Below, piece after piece: positions 49,664 to 61,300 of a DNA stretch of 64,000 nucleotides. The first letter of the stretch is position 1, and every line of letters starts with the position of its first letter. The DNA comes from Rosellinia necatrix (lineage: Eukaryota > Ascomycota > Sordariomycetes > Xylariales > Xylariaceae), in NCBI GenBank assembly GCA_021209875.1, contig JAGYVD010000006.1:2542001-2606000 (forward strand). The letters run 5' to 3'. Below the pieces are notes generated by a model that ran no database searches, was not told the DNA's origin, and saw nothing but the letters and a program-made list of their open reading frames with translations. The translations under genes and the position numbers were made by a program.

Positions 49664-51057
49664 AAAAAGCTGTTTTATTAAAAAATAGAACTAATAAGTT
49701 TATAGCAGCTATAGCTATTTTTAATTCTTATAAATTTTGCTATATTAAAATATTTTAATATAAAAAGAATTTTAAATTTAAAATAAGCTAAATAAGCTAA
49801 GCTTATTATATATTATAATTTTAACATTTTATATTGTTTAAAATTAAAAACATAATAACAGATATTTTTTAAATTAATACAAAATTTAAAAATATATAAA
49901 TAATAAAAATAAACAAAAACTATAGTTTTTTAAACTAATAATTTTAAAATAATAAAAAGCATATATAAAATATATATTATAAAAATATTATATTTTTACT
50001 ACTATTAAAAATAATATTTATAAACATTATGTTTAAAACTAATTAATATAATATTAGCTTAAATAAATATTAAAAATAAGCTTAAGCTAATAAAAATTTT
50101 AATTAATTAATATTAAAAACTTTTATTGTTTTAAAAAAATTAGTTGTTTTAAATTAAATAATCTATAAATTTAAATAATTAAAAAGCTTATATAAAACTA
50201 GTAATAATATATTTAAGCCGCAGAAAAATTAAACGTTTAATGTTTTAACGTTATTAATAGTTAAAGCTATATTATAAAATTAATTAATATATAATAAATT
50301 ATTTTTACTGTTTTATAAAAATTTTTGCAATAAAATATTAAAAAGTTAATTTTTTATTAATGCTAAAATATATATAATAATATATAATAGTTAATTTTAA
50401 AACTTTTTAAAAATAAATATAAAAATAATATAATATTTTATATAATTAACAAATTATTAAAACTAACGTAAATAATTATATATAAAAATTAATAACAATA
50501 AAAAACGCTGTTAAAATATATTATAAAAGTTTTTATTAAATATATAAATAGCTAAAATAATAATTCATAATAAAAAGCAAGTTTATTGCTAATTTTATAA
50601 ACAAGCTATTAAAATCTATAATATAAAGCTAGACTTTTTATAATAGAATATTATTAATTAATAAAACAAATAAAAATAATATATTAATAAATAAATTAAT
50701 AGCTGCAATTATATATTAATTATTTTTAAAAAACTAGTTTAAAACGTTTTTAATTTTAAACGTTATATAAACGTTTTTATTTTATAAAGCTTTAAAAAAG
50801 CTGTTTTTAAAAAAAATATTAATAAAAAAGTCGATAAATATAACGTTTAATTAAAATTTTTAAATAAAAATAAAACAATTATAAAAAAAACAAGTTAAAA
50901 AAAAACTATTTAAAAAAAAAGCTTAAATGTTTATAAAAAAGTCGGCGATTATATTAAAAAGCAAAAATATAAATATAAAAATATAATAATAAATAATTAT
51001 ATAAGCTAATAAATATTAATAAAACTTAGATTTTATAGTTAAAAATTATATATTTAT

Positions 51058-51309
51058 TAATAAGTCTGGTCAGGGGTATAAAGCTGTAAATAGCTGTATT
51101 TATAATATACTAGTCTATATTATAATATTATATATAGTTTGTAATAAAAATAGTAGAATTCTAAATGCAGTCTTAGAATTCCACTTATTAGTACAGGTAG
51201 GTGGGCCTAGCCCAAGTGGGTCTAACCCAGGTGGCCTGGGCTACTTTATCTAATCTTACAGTGGGGCAACTGGTGGTGCCAAGCCTGGCACCCCTTGCCT
51301 ACTCTAACA
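51058..51309 (-). mobile_element. C2: solo LTR of family C, 252 bp
   Basis: TAATAAGTCTGGTC to TACTCTAACA with TSD TTTAT (51053-51057, 51310-51314). Aligns with C1 apart from transitions, plus an extra roughly 22-26-bp module holding the hairpin TGCCA(AGCC)TGGCA (51275-51295). The 5' half is RIP-mutated; the G+C-rich second half is nearly clean. TTTATCTAATCT at 51245-51256. Confidence 0.85.
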
Positions 51310-51796
51310 TTTATGCTATAAAAAAAAAAAAATAAACTAATTAATTTAATAATAAACTAAACTATTTAAGAATATAACAAGCTTATAAAATTATTAATAT
51401 TAAAACTAACTGTTTTAATATATTTAAACCAAAATTATTAATAATATAATAAAAAACTATTAGTTTTATATTAAATAATTATAAAAATATGTTAATAATT
51501 TTTATTTAAATATAAAATGCTTTAATTAAAAAAAAGTAGTTAATAAAGCGCTAAAAAAAAAAATTAAAATAAAATAAATTTTATTATTAAAAATCTAAAA
51601 AAAAAAACTGTTTTATAAAATATTTTAAAAAAGCTAAAAATATAACCATCATTAATATTTAGCTGCTGATTTAAAAAACGTTTTAGTTAAGCTAAAAAAA
51701 TATTATAATAAATATTTAAAAAAAACAGAACTATTAAAACAGCTATAAAATTAAATTAAAGCAGTTATTATATAACTAGTTAAAAGTGTGTCCCAT

Positions 51797-51965
51797 GTAC
51801 AAAAAACTTATTAGTTTAACATTCCAGCTGTACAACTATTCGACTTTTAACAACTAGTTAAATATTTAACAAGTTAACAGTTAGACCTGCGTATAAAAAA
51901 CCTAACTATTTAACATTTCTACTGTACAACCTGTCGACACTTAACAGCTAGTCGACTTATTTAAT
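51797..51965 (+). repeat. Two-copy tandem repeat, about 85-bp unit, in D
   Basis: Each unit reads AAAAAACYTA...TTTAACATT...CTGTACAAC..TCGAC..TTAACA..TAGT.. . The units share palindromic TTAACAGCTAGTCGAC-type words also found in the D leader near 45015-45070. Non-coding. Confidence 0.6.
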
Positions 51966-51987
51966 TTCTTTTTTTTAACCAACCAAG

Positions 51988-52172
51988 CCAGTTAAATACA
52001 CCTAATTTAACCAGTCTAGTCGAATACAGCTAATTTAACCAGTCTAATCAAATATATCTAATTTAACTAGTCCAATTAAATACAGCCAATTTAGCCAGTC
52101 CGCCTAACTAAACCAGTGCAGCTAATTCGACCAGTCCAGCCAATTCAACTAGTCCGGCTAATTCAACCAATC
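51988..52172 (+). repeat. Minisatellite near the 3' end of D
   Basis: Tandem units built on CCAGTCTANTCNAATACAGC followed by TAATTTAA (28 bp), shortening to 18-bp units (CCAGTCCAGCCAATTCAA) at the right. About seven imperfect units. Little RIP. It lies between the last coding remains and the 3' LTR. Confidence 0.75.
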
Positions 52173-52368
52173 TATCTACCTACCTACTAAATATTTAGCA
52201 ACTATTAGTTCAACTATAAATAAAGCTACAGGGTATAAACAAAGTACTAACTAGACGACTTGCATATAAAAACTAAAGCTAAAACTATAACTAAATAAAA
52301 TAATAGCTAGTAGTATAGCCTAAAGATTTTTATTAAAGTTAGCAATTTTTTATATCTATAGCAGCATT

Positions 52369-52592
52369 TAATACAGACAAGTAAAAAGTGTCCAGAAGAC
52401 CTACCCTAAGATAGGCTAGGCCGGCTAAGCTAGGCCCGCAGGGCCTAGCCGACCCGCAATAGATTAGATAAGGGTAGCCCACTAGCTATTTCTAGCCAGC
52501 CTTTGGCTGGCTAGCATGGCCAGTCCTTCCTTCTACCTGTAATTCGCTATTTTCACTAGATCACCATACAGGACCCCAATATATCCTTGTTA
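52369..52592 (+). repeat. D 3' LTR, 224 bp
   Basis: As the 5' LTR but with a 14-bp extra module (GCCGGCTAAGCTAG) beside hairpin 1. AGATTAGATAA at 52461-52471. Its right half is unmutated (CACCATACAGGACCCCAATATATCC) where the 5' copy is T-rich. Followed by CTGCT. Confidence 0.87.
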
Positions 52593-52597
52593 CTGCT

Positions 52598-52870
52598 GTA
52601 AATTTATAACAAATTTAATGCTAATTATAAAGCCTTACTACATAAAACTATTAATAAAATTTAAAGTTAGGGTTTAAAGCAAAAATAAATTAAAAAAGCT
52701 GTAAGAAGATTAGTATAAGGGTGGAAAGAAAGATGATTTTATTAATTCTTCTGCTAGGGGGGGAATTTTAGTAAGTCTAGAATTAACCCCTGCAGAGGTG
52801 GCCGTGGGCCACCTGTTGCTAGCTGTAGTTTATATAACTTATTTAATCGAATCTAATAATATATAAGCTG
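52598..52870. other. Partly spared sequence right of D
   Basis: No gene. Contains a purine-rich stretch (GGGTGGAAAGAAAGATG, about 52720-52735), a G-run at 52758-52764 and the hairpin GGTGGCC(GTG)GGCCACC at about 52797-52813. It could be the remains of the J LTR or another solo LTR, but no partner copy is visible. Confidence 0.4.
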
Positions 52871-55800
52871 TTAGCTTGATTAACATAAGCTTTTTTAAAG
52901 ATTTTATTAAAATGCTGGCGGATAAAAAAAATAGCTACTGCTTTTAATAATATATTAAATTGTTTTATATAGCCGTTTTTTATATTTAATTTTTTTTTTT
53001 TTTTAAAACAAAAGCTGTTTTTTTTAATATTTATTTATTATTTTTTTAAATAATATAGTTAGTTTTAATATATTATTAATTATATTTATATTTTTAGTTT
53101 TATTATTTAATTAAATAATTAAATTTGTTTCTTTTTATTAATATAATATTTAAAAATTTATTTAATTTTATATATTTTTTATTATTATTGTTTAAATGCT
53201 TATATTAATTAGTTTTTATTAGTTTAAATATTAATTTAATTTATTTAAAAACATTATTTTAGCTATATATACGTTTTAAAAAACTATTAATATTATTCAG
53301 TAAATTTTATAATGTTTTAAAAATTTAATTTATAAGCTAAATTTTAAATTTTTTTTATAGTTTAAAATTTTGCATGTTATTATAAATATTTTTTAAAAGC
53401 TTATTTAATAAATAATATTTTTTATTAAAAATAAATTATAATATATAATATTTATTATTTTAATATTTTTAGTTTATATTATAATAAAGTTTATTGCTAG
53501 CTTAACGTTTAATTAAAAATAGTTTTTAAAGTTTTTATTTGTTTTATATTTAATTAATTAAATTAATCAGCAACAAAATTTCAAGTTTAAATAATTTAAA
53601 TTTAAATGGCTGTTTATATAAAATAAATTATCTAATTTATAGTTATATAATATTAAAATTTTATTATAATATTAAATATAAATTAACTTAATTAATCTTA
53701 AAGTTTTTAAAGTTATAAAATATATTATTAATTTAACAGTTTAATTTTTTTTTTTAATAATTTATTATTTTATAAATAACAAGTTATAACTATTAATAGT
53801 TTTATATTTAAAGCTTTTATATTTTTTTAAAAGTTAAACATAAACTTTTAGTTTTAATTAAAAATAATATTTTTAAAAACATTTAATTATTTATTAACAG
53901 TTGTTTTATAAATATATAAGCTTAATTTTTAATTATATATTTTTATTTTTAAAATAAACAGGCTTTATTTAAATATATAATATAATATTATTATTATATA
54001 ATTATATATATTATAATATTTTTATTTATTAATTATTATAAAATATTTTTAATATTTATTAAAAATAGTTTTAATATAAAGTTTATTATTATTATTTATA
54101 TGAATAATATATTTTTAAACATTTTAATTTAAAGCTTTTATTACTTTAAATCTATTTATATAATTAAAGTTGTAATTTAAGCAGTATTTAATATATTTTT
54201 AATTAATTAAAACTTATAATAAATAAAAACTTTTAAAACTTTTATTATTTTTTAAGCTTATATAATATTTATTATTATACACAGCTTTAAATATTTATTT
54301 AATTATATTATATAAAATATATAATTGTTTTATTTTTAATATTAGTTATAAATTAAGCTATTTATAATAAAAAAAACGCTTAAGTTTAAAAAATATTATA
54401 ACGTTTTTGTTGTTTTAATAAAATTCTAGAATATTTAGTTTATTTAATATTTTATTATATTATATATTAATTTAATAACTTTTTTAATTTTTTTTTTTAT
54501 TTATTGCTTATTATTGCTTTTATTATATATTTTATTATATTTTATATTCAATTTAATATTATTAGTTTTTTAATTTTTATAACGTTTTATATTAATTTAA
54601 GTTTATTTAATATATTTAATATATAGTTTAATTTTTTAATAAATAATATATTTAAAATTTATATTAACAAAAATACATTAAAAATTAATTAATTAAATAT
54701 TTATATAATTTATAGCTGTTATATTTAATAATATTTAATTAACTATATTTTTAATCATTAAATAGTTTATAAATATAATTATATTATTTTTATTAAATTA
54801 AATTACTGTTTATAGTTTTTAGCAGCTTAAATAAAATAAGCTATTTTTAATTGCATTAGTTTATATATAAATTTAGCTTATAATAAGCTATAATTTAAAT
54901 ATATAATTAGTTTTATTTAAACTAATAAAATTAAGCTTTTAAGCTTTTAATTATATTTTTGCTTATATAGAATAATATAACTTTAAAACTATATTTTTAG
55001 TTTTATTTATTTATTAAAAAATATTTTTTAAATTATAATATTATAATATTATTTTATAATAAATAACGGTTTAAATAGTTTTAAATAAAGCTATTTTTAT
55101 TTTTATTAGTTTATAATATATATTATAAATATAATAAATATATTCTTTTATTTAAATTTTTTTTTTATATTTTTAACTAATAAGTTAATTTTTAATTTTA
55201 TTATTGTTCTGTTAATTAAGCGTTATATAAAATTAAATTATAAAAAATCTGCTTATTTTAAAATATTTGTTAAAAGTTTATAATATCCTTAAAAAACTAA
55301 TTATTAAAATGCTTATATTTATTTAGCAGTAGTTAATAGTTTTAAAACGTTTATATAAAATTTTAAAAGTGTTATAAATAAATAGCTAATAAAAGTTTTA
55401 TAAAAAATATTACGATATTTTTTTATAAAATAAAATAAAAATTGTTTTAAAATGTTTAAAATAATTTTATTATTATTAAATATATAATAATATTATTAAT
55501 AAAATATTAACAATAATATATATATTTATATAGCAGTTAACTTATATATTTTTATATATATGCTAAAAATTGCTATATTTTATTAAAATTATATTAGATT
55601 ATTTTAAACTATAAAAACTAATTATTATAAATATATTTTTAAATTTAAAATATATTAAAATCAATAAAAAATCCTGTTGTTTTAATAATCGTAATATATT
55701 TTTTATTTAATAAGCTTTTAACTATTTTATTTTATAAAAATAACAAGTAATTATTTAAAACTATTATTTTATTAAATTATTAAAAATTAATTATTATTTA

Positions 55801-58111
55801 GCTTTTATTAATTTTATATATTTTTATTATATAATAAAAATAAAATAAGCAAAAATATTAGTTTATTTATTTATTATAATTAATTTATTTTATATAGCTT
55901 GTTATAAATATTATTTAATATTTTTATATTATATTTATTAAAAAATATTATTTTAAAATTAATTTTGTTTTTATTAATTATTAATAAAAATATTTTAAAT
56001 TGTTTTTTAAAAATGTTTATTTTTTATAATTTATTTAAATATTATAAAAATAACTATTTTAATAAACCAAAAGTTTTAAACGTTTTTTAGCACATATATA
56101 AACATTTCTTTTAATAATAGCTTTAAAAAATCGTTTAGTTTTTAATATTTAAAAAAATACATATTTTTAATTTTAAGTTTATTTTTTAATATTAAAAAGC
56201 TTAGCGTAAAATTTTTAAAGCTTTTAAATTAATTATTATATTAAATATAACGTTTATAAAACAATTATTTTTGTTGCTATGTTCAAACGTATTATTTTAT
56301 ATTTAATAGTTTTTATATAATTTTAAACATTTTCATTATTTATATGTTTTATATAAAAGTTATTATAAAATTTAATATATAATTTCTTTTATTTAAATAT
56401 ATAATTATTTTTATATTTAATATTATATTAGTTATTATTATAATTAAAAAAATTTAGTTTAAACTTTATATTAGTTATAATAATTATATTAATTAAAAAT
56501 TATTTATTAGTTTTAATTAAAGCTGTTTTTATTAATAATAAAATAATAGCTACAACTATAAAAGTTATTATTGCTGATTTTTATAAGCTGATATATATTT
56601 TGCTATTTTTATTTTTTAAATTTAATTTAGCTTAATGTTTTTATAAATTTTAACAGTTTTATAGAAATATTTATTATTAATATTATTTTAAAAGTTTTAA
56701 CGTTAATTATATTATATTTATTATTTTTATATATAGCTACAAAATAAAAGCTTTTATTATTTAATAAAATTTTATATTTTATTATAAAATAAGCTTTTTT
56801 TGTTTTATAGTTTTATATTTTTTAATTAATAATTTTTATATATATTTATAATTATAAATAAATATATTAAATAAAATTATAAATTAATTTATTTTTTAGC
56901 TTAATAAATAAATATTTCTGATCTATAATTAATTATAGCTTTATTTAAATATAAAAGTTGTTATTAAATAGTATTTTTAGTTTTAAATAGTTTTTATTAT
57001 TTTTTTTTATATGTTTAAATATTTCAAGTTTTTAGTTTTATTTATTTTTTAATATAAACAATAAATTTAGTTTTTTTTAAGTTTAACACATTTATTTTTA
57101 AAACAATAAATTTAATTTAATTAAAAACTAATTTATATGTTAAAATATTTAAAAAAGCTTATTAATTATAGTTTTTTAATATTTAAGTTAAAATAAATTT
57201 ATTAGTTTTATTTAATTAAAAACAGCTTAATATTAATTTATACATATATATAATTTAATTAAAACGTTTTATTATATTTATTATTAATATTTAACGTTTT
57301 AATTATCAAGATTTTATTATTAAAAATATTATTAGCTGCTTTATATATTATATTAAAACATATTTTTAATATATTATAATTTAGTTCTTTTTTTGTTTAA
57401 TAGTTTTATTTTTAGTTTTAATTTATTTAATAGTTTTATTTTTAGCTTTAACGTAATTTTATAAATGTTTAAAAAGTTAGTTATATAAAAATAGTTTTTA
57501 AAAACAGTACTTATAAATATATTTTTATATATAATTAAAAAAATGTTATAATTTTTTTAATTTAATATAAAAGTTATATTTTTATATATAATTTTAAAAC
57601 AATTTTTAATTTATAAATTTAATAATATTGATTATAAATAAAAGCTAACTTTAATATTAAATAAAAAAAACGTGTTTTTATTATTATTTTGCTTAGTTTT
57701 TTATTTATTTGTACTGCTGTTTATAAAATATATATAAAATAAATATTAATTGTTTTTTGTTAATTTTAATTATAGTTTTTATAATTTAAATATTTATAAT
57801 TTTAATTTTAATTATACCTATAGTTATATTTTTAATTATATTTTTAATTATTAATTTTTTGTTTTTAATTGTTTTTTTATTTTTTAATAATTATTACAGT
57901 TTTAGTTTTAACGTTTATAGCTTTTTTTGCAGCTGCTACTTTAGTTATAATTTTTATTTTAGCTTTAATATTATTTATAACTACGTTTACAGCTGTTTTA
58001 GCTTTAATTTTTAAAATATTTATTATTTAATTAACGTTTTTTTTAATTAAGTTAATAATTATAGCTTTTTTAATAAGTTATTTTAACAGCTAAGATTAAA
58101 TTTATTAATAT
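52871..58111 (-). pseudogene. J: minus-strand gypsy relic
   Basis: 5.2 kb, T-rich on the plus strand. On the minus strand around 55290-55520 it reads YFINNIIIYL, then LKQFLF, KTFISYLFITLL and LLTTAK. These fit the gypsy RT blocks FVDDIIIYS, LxxVF, KSFLGYPSVTLLG and GLSTSxEK. No LTR pair was found. The right end is cut by A2, so its 5' part may lie beyond the window. All frames are dead. Confidence 0.6.
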
Positions 58112-58370
58112 TGTTATGGGCAGTGCCTATAAAGAAGTATTGGCGCACAGGCCGATACAGGCAAACTGCTATACACTTTTATCCCAAACAATTGCTAAAT
58201 AGCTTATAAACTAACTATTAAACCTAGACTAATATAATTAAAACTAACCAGCTTTATAAAACTACGTTTTATAAGCCACATATATATTATTTATAACTTC
58301 TACTACTTAGCTAAAAAATAAACTTTATTTATTATTTTAATAAATATATTTTTAAGCATAGCTTATTATA
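58112..58370 (+). repeat. A2 5' LTR, 259 bp
   Basis: Shows the empty B target (GTATTGGCGCAC), and so provides the pre-insertion control for the nested A1/B junctions. Left flank AATAT is the expected TSD; the partner lies outside the window. Confidence 0.85.
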
Positions 58371-61300
58371 TATTTTTTAGCTTTTTAAAGCTTTTAACAG
58401 ATTTATAACAAACTAATCAGAAGCTTTTTAAAAGCTACTTTTAAATAATTAAACAAAATTTATTTTAGCATAAGCTATAAAATATAATAATAATAACCTA
58501 GCATATTTAAAACAAAAAATAACGTTTTATTAATAAAAATAAATTAAAATTATATATAAGCGGCTTAAAATAATTTTTAAATAGTTAATATATTGATTTT
58601 TAATATTATTTTATATTTATTTATTAAGCAACGTTAAATTTTTTAAACTTAATTATAAAAGTTTAAATATAAACTTTTAGTTTAGCTTAAAAGTTTATAA
58701 AAACCGTTTTAAATAAGCTGTATAAAAAAGTTTATATTATATAAACTATAAATAAATAAAAATTTATAAGTAATAATAAGTTAAAATAATATAATATTTA
58801 TAAGCGGCTTAAAAATAATATATAAATTATTATCAAATTATTTTATATTATAAGCAGTTTTAATATAAAAGCTAATTTAACAATATTTTTATAATATATT
58901 AAAACTATTTATAACAATTTAAAAAGCTATATTTTTATTTATAAACTGCATATGTTTTATTAAAAAATTAATTAGTATTTTTTTACGTTTTTTTTTTAAT
59001 TTAAACAGCTGTTATTAAAATTAAATAAAATAAACTAAATAAATAGTGCTAAATTATTATTTTTTAAAAACTATAAACAATAAGTTTAAAAAGCTTTTAT
59101 AAACATATAACTATTTAATAATTATTAAAATTATTTTAATTAAGTTTTAAAATAATAAACAAGCTAAAAAACTATTAAACTATTATATTAAAAACAGTGC
59201 TTAAAATAAGTATAAATATAATATAACTTATAAAAGTCTAGCAGTAGATCTAAAAAAAAATATTAAAATAATTAAAATTGCTTTTTTTAAACTTATTATT
59301 TAATAAAACTTTTTAAGCAAAGCTTAAGCTGTTTAAACTATAAAAAAAAAAAGCGCTATAAAAAAACTAAAAAAAACTGCTTATAATATAAAAAACTAAG
59401 CTATTTTATTAAGTTATGCTTTATAAAACCAGCAGGCAGGTTAAATATTTATATAAATAACGTAAAAATAAAAAAAACGTTAGGTTTAAACAATAAAAAA
59501 AAGTTAAAAAACAAATAACTTTTAAAAAAAAACGTTTTTAAAAGTTAATATTAACTTAAAAAAAAATAACTATTATTAAACGGCTTATAAACAGCTTGTT
59601 TTTATAATTAATATATTTATAAAAAAATATAATTTTAAAAGCTTTAATTAATTAAAAGTATAAATGTTATACAGCTATTAATAAAAATATTATTAAAAAT
59701 ACAGGTTATTATATATAAAAATAAAAAACAGTTTTTAAGCTAGCTGCTAAAAAAAGCTTATGAACAGCTTTTAAAAATAAATAAAATAACTTATTTAAAT
59801 ATAAATATAAATAAATATATAAAACAAATATACGTATATATAATAAAAAGTTATAATATTTATTAATATTAAAATAATTTTAATTAAAATATAAAAAATA
59901 AAATATATTGTTTATAAATATTATATAAGTATAAAAAATAAATAATATAATAGTTATAAAAAAAAAATATAAATTAAATAAAAATTATTAAAATAATTTA
60001 AACTATGTTTATAATTAACGCTGTTATTTTTATTAAAAACAAAAAACATATAAAGCTAAAAAGCTTAAATAAAAGCTATCCAGGGTTTTTTATAATAATT
60101 GCTTAAATAAGCCAAGCTTTTAATTTAAAAGCGTTAAGCGCGACAAAAAAGCTTTTAAACCAGCTAAAAAATAAGCGAACTTATTTAATAAATATAAAAT
60201 ATAAGCATTATTTTTAACCGTTTAAAAGTAAATTATAAAATATATTTAAACGTAAATATATAAAAACATAAAAAATTAGTTTTATAAAGCTTTTTATATA
60301 GCATATTAAAAACAAACTTTTATTTTTAAAAAACTTTTATTAAACTATTAAATAAAAATATATATATATAAACAGCTTATTAATAAATGTAATAATATTT
60401 TTATATGTAAGCTTAATAACAACTTTTATTTTTATTATAATTATAAAACGCTTAATAATATTATTAAAAAAACTAGTATTTTTTTTTTAATTTAAAAATG
60501 TTTAAAATATTTTTATAAGCTAAATAATTTATTAAATTAAATATTAAGTCAGCTTTTATAAAATTAAAATATAAAAAAAATAAATAAAAACAGTTTTTAA
60601 ACTAAGTTTAAATTATTTAAATAGCTAATAATATTTTTAGCTTATATAAAGCTTTTGCAACTTTTAGCGCTACGTTAATAATATATTTTAAAATTTTTAA
60701 ATTGCTTTTATATTATATATATTAATAATATACTTATATTTTTTAAGTTTTTAAACGGACTATTATTATAAAATTAAATAAGTCCTAAGCTGTTTTATAA
60801 ATGCTAGCTTTTATTTAAATATTAATAAAAGCATATTTAAAGTTTTTATAATAAAATATTTAAAATTTATTATAAAAACAGGTAAAAAAATCAGTATAAA
60901 CTTTAAAAAATTATACGTGATTTATAAATAAAAAGGTTTTATAACGTTTAAAAACATGCAGAAATTTTTAAGCTTTATAAACTTTTATAAAAATTTTGTA
61001 AATAATTATTTAAAAAAAACAGCCTTATTAACTACGCTAATAAAAAAAAACGTTTTTTTTAAATAAAAAACCTATAAAAACGCGGCTTTTAAAATGTTTA
61101 AAAACGTTTTTATAAACAAGCTTATATTAGCTTATTTTAATTTTAACAAAAAAACTTTTATAAAAACAGACTATTTAAAATAGTTTTATAAAAAATGCTT
61201 AAACTAGTTAAAAAAAAACAGAAAACTATAGCCTGTCGCGTACTATTTATATTATTTTATAACCGCAGAAATTAACTACAAAATCTATAATAAAAAACCT

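Larger units (their letters stand above)
44229..52592 (+). mobile_element. D: Ty3/gypsy LTR retrotransposon, 8.4 kb with two solo LTRs inside
   Basis: LTRs 44229-44438 (210 bp) and 52369-52592 (224 bp), TSD CTGCT at 44224-44228 and 52593-52597. The ends TAATACAG and CTTGTTA are RIP forms of TG...CA. The plus strand is A-rich and carries a decayed gypsy RT. Removing F3 and C2 leaves 7.8 kb. The LTRs and the leader are much less mutated than the coding region. Confidence 0.87.

Noticed and set aside
51988..52172. CRISPR-like array
   Set aside because: The units are contiguous and diverged with no spacers, and the context is a eukaryotic retrotransposon; it is a minisatellite.
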